64,000 nt of DNA from Candidatus Palauibacter poriticola (lineage in GTDB: Bacteria > Gemmatimonadota > Gemmatimonadetes > Palauibacterales > Palauibacteraceae): the NCBI GenBank assembly GCA_012270965.1, contig JAAXHJ010000003.1, positions 1 to 64,000 of the forward strand, given 5' to 3'. The translations under genes and the position numbers were made by a program. Numbering within the stretch: the first letter of the stretch is position 1; the number at the start of each line of letters is the position of its first letter. The notes under the pieces are model-generated. The model made no database searches, had not been told where the DNA came from, and saw only the letters and a list, made by a program, of their open reading frames with translations. Positions 17,424 through 25,925 of this stretch are shown here, piece after piece.

Positions 17424-18664
17424 GCAAGCCGAACGGTCCCCGTCCTTCCACGTCCCCCGTCACCCGCGCGGTGCGGGCGGGGCTCGGCGCCGACACGACC
17501 CATCGGGCCGTCATGCCGCCGATCCACCTCTCGACCAACTTCTTCTTCGACGCTCCGGGCGTCTTCGGGAAGTACGACTACACCCGCACGGCCAACCCGA
17601 CGCGCGACCTTGCGGCCGAAACCGCCGCCGAACTCGAGGGGGGTTGCGGTGCCGTCGTGACCTCTTCCGGGATGTCGGCGATCGCCGTGACGACCCGCCT
17701 GCTCGCGGCGGGCGATCTCCTCCTGGCGCCCCGCGACTGCTACGGCGGCAGCCACCGCCTCTTCTCCGCCGAGGCGGCCCGCGGCGCGTATCGCGTTCGG
17801 TTCGTCAGTCCGTGGGAACCCGAGTCGCTCAAGCTCGCCCGCCAACTCCGGCCCCGGATGATCTGGATCGAGACGCCGAGCAATCCGCTGCTGCGCATCA
17901 CCGACATCGCCGCATGGGCGCGAGTGTCGCGCGACGTCGGCGCCATCTGCGTGGCCGACAACACCTTCCTCTCACCCGTCAACCAGCGTCCGCTGGAGTT
18001 CGGTGCCGACCTTGTCGTGCACTCGACGACGAAGTTCCTGAACGGGCACAGCGATGTGGTGGGCGGCACGGTGGTGGCGGCCGACGAGGGTCTGCTCGAA
18101 GACGTCGCTTGGTGGACCAACGCCATGGGCGTGTCCGGGGCTCCGTTCGACTCGTACCTGACGCTCAGGGGCATGCGGACCCTTCACGCGCGCAGCCGCG
18201 TACACGAGGCGAACGCGCTTCGCATCGTGGATCTCCTGGACCGCAGCGACATCGTCACCCGGGTCCATCACCCGAGTCTGCCGCGGCATCCGGGGCACGA
18301 CATCGCGCGGCGGCAGCAAACGGGCTGGGGCAGCCTCCTATCGTTCGAGCTGCGCGGGGGGCGGGCTGCGGTGGATGCTTTCGTGGACGGGATCGAGCAC
18401 TTCGCGCTCGCCGAATCGTTGGGTGGTGTGGAGAGCTTGGTCACGCACCCGTGGACGATGACGCACGCGTCGATGGACGAACCCGCGCGCGTGGCGGCGG
18501 GGATAGGCGAGGGGCTGCTCCGGCTCTCGGTGGGGATCGAGGCGCGCGAGGATCTGGAGGCCGATCTGAGGCGGGCCCTCGCCCGCGCGGAGGCGGCTGC
18601 CCGGGCCACCGGCGGCGCACCGCTTCGCACGGCCCCCGAAGTCGGCGAAACCGTGACGGCCTGA
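17420..18664 (+). CDS. metB: Cystathionine gamma-synthase-type PLP enzyme
   Basis: 414 residues of the Cys/Met-metabolism PLP family. The phosphate-binding YTRTANPT is at 54-61, the ring-contacting aspartate is Asp180 in VADNTF, and the PLP lysine is Lys205 in HSTTKFLNGH. Members make cystathionine, or homocysteine directly, from the activated homoserine supplied by MetX. The sequence does not cleanly separate gamma-synthase, gamma-lyase and sulfhydrylase, but position after metX under the same riboswitch supports a biosynthetic role. It starts in a four-base ATGA overlap with metX. Confidence 0.88.
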   Translation: MSKPNGPRPSTSPVTRAVRAGLGADTTHRAVMPPIHLSTNFFFDAPGVFGKYDYTRTANPTRDLAAETAAELEGGCGAVVTSSGMSAIAVTTRLLAAGDLLLAPRDCYGGSHRLFSAEAARGAYRVRFVSPWEPESLKLARQLRPRMIWIETPSNPLLRITDIAAWARVSRDVGAICVADNTFLSPVNQRPLEFGADLVVHSTTKFLNGHSDVVGGTVVAADEGLLEDVAWWTNAMGVSGAPFDSYLTLRGMRTLHARSRVHEANALRIVDLLDRSDIVTRVHHPSLPRHPGHDIARRQQTGWGSLLSFELRGGRAAVDAFVDGIEHFALAESLGGVESLVTHPWTMTHASMDEPARVAAGIGEGLLRLSVGIEAREDLEADLRRALARAEAAARATGGAPLRTAPEVGETVTA

Positions 18665-18714
18665 TGATGGACCAAGCGCGCCAGCGCGAGGTCCGGCGTG
18701 GGCTGGGCAAGGTG

Positions 18715-19330
18715 CTAATCGCGGACGGGAGTCGCTCCGGCCTCGGCCAGCGTCTCCAGCACCACGCCGGCCAGCTTCGGCATGTGGCCGCGCATCCGTG
18801 ATTCGTCGGAGTTGACCTGGATCGAGACGGCCACGCCGTGGTCGGGGTAGTAGGCGAGGAGCGAATTGTATCCGGGCCGGAAGCCCCCGTGGCCCTAGGT
18901 CAGGCCGTGTTCGCTCTCTGCAACGGACACCGCGAGCCCATATCCCAGGTGTGGCTTCGTGCTGTCCGCCGGGAACCCGACCTCGAGCAGTTGGGGGAGA
19001 TCGTCCCCCTCGATCGCCTCGCCCTCGTAGAGCAGCTTCGCCCAGCGCACCATCGCCTGGGGATTGTTGACGAGCCCGCCCCCGGTCCACTCCTGAAGGG
19101 ATGGAGGGTGAACTGGCCGTCCACGACGACCTCGAGCGGCGTGCCGTAGCCATCGTCGAGGACCTCATACGCCTCGTCCTGGGAAGCGACCGTGACGCAA
19201 GCCTGCGGGCGCAACTGGCGCTGATGGGGGCCGGTCGGGAGGCGGGTCACGGCACTCGCCATCCGGGTGCCGTCTCGGGGCTCATCCGCGCCTAGGAAAC
19301 AGCCCGGACGAGAGCGCCACGCCACCCCGA
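18715..19330 (-). pseudogene. Broken class C beta-lactamase-like serine hydrolase, C-terminal part
   Basis: Minus-strand translation ending at 18715 gives the end of this family: LQEWTGGGLVNNPQAMVRWA, HLGYGLAVSV, then GHGGFRPGYNSLLAYYPDHG and VSIQVNSDES. A TAG at 18897-18895 replaces what should be a tryptophan or tyrosine codon just before GHGG. A frame change near 19105 separates this from the preceding GYGTPLEVVVDGQFTLHPF. The catalytic SxxK and YxN regions are missing upstream. I see no trace of the N-terminal half. Confidence 0.75.
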
Positions 19331-19689
19331 ACCTCATCCTGGCTACGGTGTTCTACGCGGGTGAGGAACGGTATGTCGTCGAGTTGCCGGAGACGAGCCA
19401 GCAGCCTGAGTCCTGCGTGCCGTCCGGCGACGCGGATACCGCCAACCCCTGTCCTAACAGGTCGGCTTGGGTGCGATGCGGCGATGGTCCTGCACGACAG
19501 GCGACACGAAGCGGCGCCGCCCGCCGGGGTAGTCGATCGACTCTGCGGTTGGGGGCGCTGGATTCTCCGCTGAGCCATGGTCCCCTGCGCGGCGAAGCCC
19601 GGGGCCATGCGGTCCGGGGCTTTCCTGCGGCTGCGCAGGCTGAATTGCGTTCGTGCTTCGTCTCAGCGCCCGAGCGCCAAGGGGCTTGG

Positions 19690-20440
19690 CAACGGCGGAA
19701 CGTGCAGTTAGCGCGAGTGGTGGACGGTCAGGTTCGACGAGCTACGCTGCTGGTGCGCGTTCCGGCTGCTTCAGACGAGGATGTGCTGGACGAACGCGGA
19801 TTCGTCGAAGCGACTTGGGTGGTCGCCACGCCTGGCGGCTTCGCCGTCGTGGATCGACTCTCCAGCAGCGTTGCGTTCTACAATGACGGTGGCGGGTGGC
19901 TGGGGCGGGTCGGATCGGCCGGAGAGGGGCCGGGAGAGTTTTCCGCCGGCATCCTCCATGCGGTGGCCGTGGCCGACAGGCTCTGGGTGCCGGATGTTCG
20001 TAATCGCCGCCTGAATGTTATCGACATTCCCAGTCGTAGTTGGCTGGACTCGAATCCGCTGGATGTCGTTCAAGGCTACCTGCGGGACTTGCTGTCCCCC
20101 GGCGAAGCGGTGCTGGGTGCCGCAGTGACGAGTTGGAGCTTCGGCTCCGAGCCGCGTACGATGAGCCTCAATCTGTGGACCGGCGAGGCCATGGAGCCGG
20201 CCTTCTCGTGGCTCGTGGACGAGGATCGGCGAGGTTGGGCATCCCGAACGCTCGTCGTGGAAGGCACCGGGAGGGGCACGGTAGCCATCCTCGACCGTCA
20301 CGCGGGTGACATCCGAGTGCGGGACTTGGCAGGGAACATCCTGGCACGGTACGGGAGGCTCGGCGATACACTCCGGACCCGGTTGGACGGACGGAGCGTG
20401 GCGCCGGGCGGAGGGGGGCGGACGGGGTTGGCCGGTACCC
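19690..20440 (+). pseudogene. Six-bladed beta-propeller remnant (N-terminal blades)
   Basis: An open stretch reads like the first half of the secreted six-bladed beta-propeller family complete at 40760-42133: WVVATPGGFAVVDRLSSSVA, GRVGSAGEGPGEFSAGILHA, VPDVRNRRLNVIDI, then IRVRDLAGNILARYGRLGD. There is no signal peptide or credible start, and the C-terminal blades with the RP(I/L)xP and GPIDV motifs are missing. The frame happens to remain open into the potassium channel gene, but the join is not a real fusion. Between 19330 and 19690 I see nothing coding. Confidence 0.65.
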
Positions 20441-20553
20441 GGGACGGGGCGGCGGAGCAGCCGGATTGGCGACCTTGTGCCCCAGACTACCCGGTCGGCA
20501 AGCTGTCCTCGATCGTGGTCCTCCGCTCCACCCCCGCACCCCAGGAGACCCCC

Positions 20554-21303
20554 ATGCGACGCCCCGCCCCGTTTTCCGAACGCGCCGAGCGCATCGTCAT
20601 CGCCGTCATTTGTCTGGATCTCGTGCTCCAGACCGCCGAGACCCTGTACGCCGGGGCCGGCGCGGCGACGATCTTCTTCTGGGCCCGTGTGGGGATCTGG
20701 CTATGCTACACGGTTGAGTGGTGCGTACGCCTGCGCCGGGCGGAGGACTGGAGGAAGTACGCATTCAGCTTCTTCGGGATCGTGGACTTCCTGGCGGTCC
20801 TGCCCCTGTGGGCGTTCACGGGTTTCGATCTGAAAGCGCTCCGAGCCTTTCGCCTCTTCCGCCTCTTCGTCTCGTCGGCGAAGCTCGCCGCCCGCACCCA
20901 GGCCGTGGTCAAGCTCGCTCGCGCCTTCCGGCTCGCCATGGATGAAGCGGGTGCGCTATTCGCAGGCACGTGCATCATCGTGATCACGGCCGGGTTCGGC
21001 ATGTACCACCTCGAACAAGCGGCGCAGCCGGACGTCTTCGGCTCGGTGTACGATGGCTTGTGGTGGGCGGTGGTCACGCTGACGACGGTGGGGTACGGCG
21101 ACATCCAGCCGGTGACGGCCGGCGGGAGAATCCTCGCTACGCTGGCGATGTTCTCCGGGATCGGGGTGATCGGATCGGCGTGCGGGATCATGGCGGACGC
21201 CCTGAGAGAGGCGGGAACCGGGGTCCGGCCCGATGGGACGGCCGGGCTCCCCGGGCGGATGTCCGGCGCTCCGCGACCCGCAACGGACGACGGAAGGGCG
21301 TGA
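20554..21303 (+). CDS. Voltage-gated-type potassium channel
   Basis: 249 residues with the full S1-S6 layout. S1 is at about 12-32, S2 at about 40-58, S3 at about 70-88 and S4 at 94-112 (LKALRAFRLFRLF, with arginines every third position). S5 begins near 135. The pore helix leads to the selectivity filter TTVGYGD at 177-183, and S6 is at about 192-215. It should form a tetrameric K+ channel in the inner membrane. The open frame extends 5', but ATG 20554 follows CAGGAGACCCCC and gives a normal N-terminus. No C-terminal TrkA/RCK domain is present. Confidence 0.85.
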   Translation: MRRPAPFSERAERIVIAVICLDLVLQTAETLYAGAGAATIFFWARVGIWLCYTVEWCVRLRRAEDWRKYAFSFFGIVDFLAVLPLWAFTGFDLKALRAFRLFRLFVSSAKLAARTQAVVKLARAFRLAMDEAGALFAGTCIIVITAGFGMYHLEQAAQPDVFGSVYDGLWWAVVTLTTVGYGDIQPVTAGGRILATLAMFSGIGVIGSACGIMADALREAGTGVRPDGTAGLPGRMSGAPRPATDDGRA

Positions 21304-21305
21304 CG

Positions 21306-21476
21306 ATGAACCATTCGAGAGCCCTGAACCACTCGAGAACCTTCGTGATCCTCGTGGTCGCCCTCGGCGCGCCGTGCAGCGCCACCGCCCAGAACGCCTA
21401 CCCTCAGAACGCCTCCGCCCAGAGCGCGCCCGCGGCGTCCACCCCTAGCAAAGTGCTCGTCGAACATCCGAGCTAG
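21306..21476 (+). pseudogene. Truncated secreted protein (signal peptide only)
   Basis: A 56-residue frame begins at ATG 21306, three bases after the channel stop. Its first 29 residues form a good signal peptide (hydrophobic FVILVVALGA, cleavage after SATAQ). The following residues are low-complexity, and the last few lie antisense to the hsdR fragment at 21440-21475. The body of the gene has been lost at a junction before 21440. It may still be translated, but it is not a functional gene. Confidence 0.45.
21440..21475 (-). pseudogene. hsdR fragment on the far side of the IS
   Basis: Minus-strand codons encode MFDEHFA and continue in frame from the AETLAR that ends the larger hsdR remnant if the IS and one copy of its target duplication are removed. 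Similarity ends within a few residues, so a deletion junction lies close by. Confidence 0.6.
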
Positions 21477-21493
21477 TTCCCGTCCGTACACTC
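21476..21493 (+). repeat. IS left terminal inverted repeat
   Basis: GTTCCCGTCCGTACACTC, preceded directly by the GAGCTA target duplication. Confidence 0.85.
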
Positions 21494-21620
21494 GTAAGTC
21501 ATTGTGATTAGGTGACTAACAGGACTTCGGAAGCGGAGAATCGCGTGGAAAGGGGTCGGGCAAGGCGTTATCTTTATACCTACGCCAGGGGTTGTCCCGA
21601 CGCCAAGGGAGGAGTCGCCG

Positions 21621-22973
21621 ATGCGAGCGAGACGGGCGCGCCAACGGAGTCTGTTTGACACCGGGTATGCGGATCACGAGATGGGGCGGGGGTTGGCCAC
21701 GATGTCGGCGGTTCTGGACCAGCACCCGGAGTTCGTGGACTGGATCGCGGAAGATGTGGACCGGGGAGGGCGGTCGTCGATGGGGCGGGCGGGCCTGCCC
21801 TGCGAGGTGATTCTGCGCTGCGGGATCCTCAAGCAGCTGTGGCAGTCCGACTACCGAGAACTGGAGTTCGTGCTCGCCGACTCCGCCTCGGCGAGGCGGT
21901 TCACGCGGATCAATCCCGCTCGGCCCCCGAAGCGCTCGGCGTTGCAGCGCTGCATCAGGTCCGTGCGGGTGGAGACTTGGGAGCGGATCAACCGGGCCCT
22001 GCTGGGGACGGCCCGGGACGACGAGATCGAGACGGGCGGCAAGGTGCGCCGCGACAGCACCGTGACCGAGACCCATATTCTGGAGCCGAGCGACAGCCAG
22101 TTGCTGTATGACGGAGTGCGCGTGCTGTCGCGGCTGCTGGCCCGGGGCCGCAAGAAGCTGGGACCTGATGTCTTCCCCTTCCACGACCACCGCCGGACGG
22201 CGAAGCGGAGGAAGTGGAAGGTCCCCAAGGCGCGGATGAAGCGTAAGGTCAAGCTGTACCGCGAGTTGCTGGCGACGACACGGCGGACGCTTCGCTACGC
22301 GGACGCCGCGCTGGCGGCGGTGGAAGGCCGTGACGAGCCGTGGCTGCGACAGTGGCGCACTGAAGTGGCGCACTACCGGAACCTGGTCGAGGCGGTCGTT
22401 CGCCAGACGGTCCGCCGGGTTCTGAAGGGCGAGACGGTGCCCGCGGAAGAGAAGGTGGTGAGCCTGTTCGAACCGCACACCGACATCATTCGCAAGGGCG
22501 GCCGCCGGGTTCAGTACGGACACAAGGTGAACCTCGGCAGCGGGCCGAGCGGCCTGGTGCTTGACGCCGTGGTCGAGGCGGGCAATCCGCCGGACAGCAC
22601 GCGCTGCCTGCCGATGATCGAGCGGCACTCCGAGATCTACGGGTCGCCGCCGGAGCGGGTGGCGTGCGACGGGGGCTACGCCGGCAAAGCGAACCTGGCG
22701 GAGGCGAAGGCCATGGGGGTGCGCGACGTGGTCTTCCACAAGAAGAAGGGTCTCAGGGCCACGGACATGGCGTCGTCACCGAAGGTCTACGGGCGGCTGA
22801 GGAACTTCCGGGCCGGAATGGAGGCCGTGGTCTCCTACCTCAAGCGCTGCTTCGGGCTGCGGCGGTGCAACTGGCGGGGACTCGAACACTTCCGGGCCTA
22901 CGTCCGGTCGGCGGTGGTCACGCACAATCTCTGGGTAATCGCCCGCCACAAATTGAAGGTGAAACCGGCTTGA
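21621..22973 (+). CDS. IS transposase (DDE type)
   Basis: 450 residues. The N-terminal SLFDTGYADHEMGRGLATMS region and the later RRDSTVTETHI, VACDGGYAG and FRAGMEAVVSYLKR blocks match the long IS5-like/ISNCY transposases. Probable catalytic residues are Asp145, Asp350 and Glu401. A basic linker (about 185-215) follows the first acidic residue. The frame is intact with no internal stop, so the enzyme may be active. Start ATG follows GGGAGGAG. No programmed frameshift is needed. Family assignment between ISNCY and IS5-like is from memory of motifs. Confidence 0.85.
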   Translation: MRARRARQRSLFDTGYADHEMGRGLATMSAVLDQHPEFVDWIAEDVDRGGRSSMGRAGLPCEVILRCGILKQLWQSDYRELEFVLADSASARRFTRINPARPPKRSALQRCIRSVRVETWERINRALLGTARDDEIETGGKVRRDSTVTETHILEPSDSQLLYDGVRVLSRLLARGRKKLGPDVFPFHDHRRTAKRRKWKVPKARMKRKVKLYRELLATTRRTLRYADAALAAVEGRDEPWLRQWRTEVAHYRNLVEAVVRQTVRRVLKGETVPAEEKVVSLFEPHTDIIRKGGRRVQYGHKVNLGSGPSGLVLDAVVEAGNPPDSTRCLPMIERHSEIYGSPPERVACDGGYAGKANLAEAKAMGVRDVVFHKKKGLRATDMASSPKVYGRLRNFRAGMEAVVSYLKRCFGLRRCNWRGLEHFRAYVRSAVVTHNLWVIARHKLKVKPA

Positions 22974-23178
22974 CCCCACACCCGGCCGCCCTCGGCAGCC
23001 CGGTTCAGGCGACCCGGCTTGACCGACTTGTCTCCTACACCCGCGAAAAACCCTTCCGGCCAGCCAATCCGCCGGAAAAACCCTCTTCGCACGCCGATCC
23101 ATGCCTCAAAACCGCTCCTTCCCCCGGAGAAACACCGAATCACCTGCCCACGGCCTGCCCAAGAGGCCTCTCCTGGAT

Positions 23179-23196
23179 GAGAAAACGGACGGGAAC
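23179..23196 (-). repeat. IS right terminal inverted repeat
   Basis: Complement reads GTTCCCGTCCGTTTTCTC, matching the left end at 15 of 18 positions. It is followed directly by the second GAGCTA. Confidence 0.85.
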
Positions 23197-24515
23197 GAGC
23201 TAGGGTTTCCGCGTGGCTCTTCGTCACGGCGAAGACGATGGTCTTGCCCCAAGCTGGCTTGCGGGGCACGCCGTCCCCGCCCTCGAACCCCTCTTCGAGG
23301 CAGTCGCGGAACTCCCGCACCATGGCGCGGTTGCGCTCGGGAATCGTGAACTTTCGTTCGAGCGCCCTCGGGTCCACCGTGATGCGGTCGGATTCGACGA
23401 ACAGCTTCTCGAACTCCTCCTTGATCTCGGGACTCATCGCTGTCCAGTCGAGTTCGTCGCGCTTCACCTCGAACCCGTCCGCCGAAGCGGTCTTTACGGT
23501 CATGGCTCGGTAGATGCTGTACGGAACCACGTGTCCCGCCTCGAATCGCTTCGCGCAGCGTGTAGCGGAAGGTCGGCTTCTCAAGCTCGAAGAAGAGCAT
23601 GGTGTCGCGCACGATGCGGCCATCCTCCAAGTCGGCCATCCTCCAAGTCGGCCATTGCCCCCTCTCCCGCAGAACAGGGCGTCGCCGTGAGCCCGAGTTG
23701 GATGCCGTCGCAACGCTTGAGGACACCACTCCACTTGCCATAGATCGAGCGGTGGCATTCGTCGGTGAGGAGCCAGGTGCCGGTACTCTGCGATCATGGT
23801 CTGCAACGTCGCGATTCGTGACGCGCTTGGTGCGGTCGAATCCCCGCCTGGATCGCAAGACATGGCAAGGGTAGTCCGGAAGATGGTCGATGAACCCATC
23901 CTCGGCCTGTCCGGTCAAGGCGATCCGGTCCACCAGAAACAGGACGCGGGTTACCATCCCGGCTTCGAAAAGGCGCTTGACCAGAGCCGCAGCCGTCCAG
24001 GTCTTGCCGGTGCCGGTCGCCATTTCGACGAGGAGCTTGCGGCGTCCATGCCCAATCTCGGCGGACAGCGCCTCCACGCACCCCGATCTGGTAGTCGCGG
24101 TCGATGAACTTCCGGTCGATGGCGACGGCCGCGAGGTCGCGGCGGATCCTGCGCGCCGCGATCCGCCGCTCCCAGTCGTCCTGAGAATAGAAGCCCGCGA
24201 TTCTCCGGGGATGCGCGTCGGTCTCCCGGTCCAGGAAACGCACCTCCTCGCCGTTGGACAGGAACACGAAGGGAACGCCAAGCTCGGCGTAGTGGCACCC
24301 CTTGGGGGCTGCGGTACCCGGGGCCGTGCTGGCCCGTTTCGCTTCCAGAGCGGCCATCGGCCGGCCCTGCCGGTGAGAGCACGTAGTCGGACCTCGTGCC
24401 GTCGGGCAGCGCGTGCTCGTAAAGAACACTCGAACCATCCGTCAGATTTCCAGTCCGCGTCCCGCAACAAAGCGTCGATCTTGACGCGGGAGAACGCTTC
24501 GGTCTTGGCGTTCAT
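23197..24515 (-). pseudogene. hsdR: Type I restriction endonuclease subunit R (hsdR), frameshifted and IS-interrupted
   Basis: Starting at ATG 24515 the minus strand encodes pieces of HsdR in order but in changing frames: MNAKTEAFSRVKIDALLRDA, then YAELGVPFVFLSNGEEVRFL with DRDYQI, then VEMATGTGKTWTAAALVKRL (helicase Walker A), TLQTMIAEYRHL, SAGEGAMADLEDGRIV and WGKTIVFAVTKSHAETLA. One frame break is a perfect 16-bp tandem duplication at 23621-23652. Another is a single extra base near 23556. The start overlaps the stop of the fitB-like toxin gene. No hsdM or hsdS lies in the window, so the system is dead here. Confidence 0.88.
23621..23652. repeat. 16-bp perfect tandem duplication in hsdR
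   Basis: CATCCTCCAAGTCGGC occurs twice in direct succession (23621-23636 and 23637-23652). Deleting one copy restores the HsdR frame SAGEGAMADLEDGRIVRDTM. Confidence 0.9.
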
Positions 24516-24937
24516 GCCCCTGCCCAAGGGTCCACGATCTCGATCCCCATGTCCTCGAAGTCGCGAACGTTGCGCGTCGCCAGCCTCATGCGGCGAGCCG
24601 CCGCGATGGCCGCGATCTGGCAATCGGCCGAAGCCACGGGACGCCCGGCCGAGCGGCGCGCGGCGGCGATGTGGGGGTAGGTGCGAGCGGCATCGCCGTC
24701 GAAAGGGAGCACCCGGTCCTCGAAGGCATCTCTCAGCATCGCCTCGATCTTGAAGAAGAGCCTCTCGCGTCGTCGGCCCATCGGGAGGATGGCGGCACCG
24801 TAGCGCAACTCCGCTTCACTCACGGCAGAGAGGAACAGATCCTCCACGGGATGGCCCGAGACCCAGCGCGCGACGGTGGGTTCGGGAGATTCGCGCATCA
24901 GCTCTGAGACGACGTTGGTGTCGAGCAGCATGGACAT
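24512..24937 (-). CDS. FitB/VapC-type PIN-domain toxin
   Basis: 141 residues, a full PIN domain. Acidic residues of the metal site are Asp6 (LLDTNV), Glu43 (SEAELRYG), Asp105 (SADCQIAAIA) and Asp126 (TRNVRDFEDMG). LRYGAAILP and the closing FEDMGIEIVDPW are typical of the FitB branch. It is predicted to be a ribonuclease neutralised by the antitoxin encoded immediately upstream (11-base gap). The stop overlaps the hsdR start (ATGA), so the pair once led a transcript into hsdR. The frame is intact although hsdR is not. Confidence 0.85.
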   Translation of the reverse strand: MSMLLDTNVVSELMRESPEPTVARWVSGHPVEDLFLSAVSEAELRYGAAILPMGRRRERLFFKIEAMLRDAFEDRVLPFDGDAARTYPHIAAARRSAGRPVASADCQIAAIAAARRMRLATRNVRDFEDMGIEIVDPWAGA

Positions 24938-24948
24938 GGCTTTCGGAC

Positions 24949-25191
24949 CTACTCGAAGGACGGCGGCTCACGCGCTGGGTCGCGGTCGGGCAACTCCAGG
25001 TCCACTCCGTTTTCCGGCCCGAAGTGGGAGCGGATGATGCTCGTCAGGTTCCGGGATCTCTTCGCTCGTCCGACGGCCTTGCGAAGGATCTGCCGGACTT
25101 CCTCCTCCATCGAGTGGCCGTTGCCGGCCGCCCGCACTCGCAGGCGGGTCCGTATGTCGTCGTCGAGGTTGCGGATCGTGATGCTCGCCAT
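24949..25191 (-). CDS. FitA-type ribbon-helix-helix antitoxin
   Basis: 80 residues. MASITIRNLDDDIRTRLRVR forms the DNA-binding beta strand and first helix, and MEEEVRQILRKAV the second helix of a ribbon-helix-helix domain. The C-terminal tail that inhibits the toxin is acidic (DLELPDRDPAR). The frame is open further upstream, but ATG 25191 follows AAGGAGG and gives the exact family N-terminus. It is expected to repress its own operon by binding the palindrome at 25229-25245. Confidence 0.85.
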   Translation of the reverse strand: MASITIRNLDDDIRTRLRVRAAGNGHSMEEEVRQILRKAVGRAKRSRNLTSIIRSHFGPENGVDLELPDRDPAREPPSFE

Positions 25192-25228
25192 GGTTGTGCC
25201 TCCTTGCGCGGCAACAAAGCTAGCCCCC

Positions 25229-25245
25229 TGCTTGCGTTGCAAGCA
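25229..25245. promoter_or_regulatory. Palindromic operator upstream of fitAB-type genes
   Basis: TGCTTGC, GTT, GCAAGCA: a perfect 7-bp inverted repeat 38 bases before the antitoxin start. On the minus strand it overlaps a possible promoter (TTGCTT, 18 bases, TAGCTT). Ribbon-helix-helix antitoxins bind such sites. Confidence 0.5.
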
Positions 25246-25249
25246 AGGC

Positions 25250-25925
25250 CCCGACCGCTCGCGGTCCTTCCGAGGAGCGGGGGCGTTTTTCCGCCCCGTT
25301 GGCGACGACCCCCTCCGGCTGCTTTACCTTATCGAACATCCTTGAACGTTATCGGACAATAGGAGATTCCCGACCGGTTGACCTGCTTGCGGGCGGCTCG
25401 TCGGCGTTCCAGGCATGGAGACGCCGAAACAGTTGCTCGACACGCGGGTGAACGTGTTTCTCGTTCACCCGAGGGGACGCGATAAGGAGCTGAAGCCCTT
25501 CGACCGGCCGGGTCGCCGGGCCGAAGGATCATGGACGCACGGCGCGGCATGCAGGCCGATCCGGCGAGCCTTGGCCGCCGGGAAGACCTTGCCCGGCGTC
25601 CGGGAAACGGACGAGTCCTCCGGCATGCACGCCCGGACCCCTTGCCGGGCGCGGGCGCGTGAGGCCGTGGAGGACGCCGATGCGGCGCGTTGAGCCCGCC
25701 CGTTTCCGGGCGCGGCCCACGGGGTCGTTGGGCACCGCTAATGCGGGGGAGCCAGCATACCCCGTGTATAACACGGCGGCTGACGGGAGGCGGCTTCGCC
25801 CCCCTTCGATCCCCCCCGAAAACGCGCTTCGGCGACGGGCGCGCGGCGCTTGCGTGACAGCCCCGAAGGGCGGATCAGCGCATCGTCGGGATCAGCCCAC
25901 AGAGGCACGCGAATCCGTTCGGCGG
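25250..25925. other. Gene-less stretch with a cluster of hairpins
   Basis: No reading frame here has recognisable domains or a plausible start. What stands out is secondary structure: a perfect 10-bp stem with a 7-base loop at 25445-25471 (CGGGTGAACG, CGTTCACCCG), then GCCGGG/CCCGGC near 25578-25597, GCCCGG/CCGGGC near 25631-25650 and GCCCG/CGGGC near 25697-25710. None has a T-tract. It may be non-coding RNA or simply decayed DNA. Confidence 0.4.

Larger units (their letters stand above)
21476..23196 (+). mobile_element. Complete insertion sequence (1721 bp, ISNCY/IS5-like transposase)
   Basis: The element is bounded by 18-bp imperfect inverted repeats (15 of 18 match): GTTCCCGTCCGTACACTC at 21476-21493 and the complement of GTTCCCGTCCGTTTTCTC at 23179-23196. 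It is flanked by a 6-bp target duplication, GAGCTA, at 21470-21475 and 23197-23202. It contains one transposase gene in one intact frame. Removing the element plus one GAGCTA rejoins the hsdR reading frame across the site, which confirms the boundaries. About 205 bases between the transposase stop and the right end are non-coding. Confidence 0.9.

Noticed and set aside
19267-21303. Propeller-potassium channel fusion protein
   Set aside because: No start for the propeller part, missing blades, and a good ribosome-binding site at the channel start 20554. The shared frame is accidental.
25415-25774. Short frames on both strands in the gene-less stretch
   Set aside because: Arg/Pro-rich translations without domains, start context or convincing codon use.
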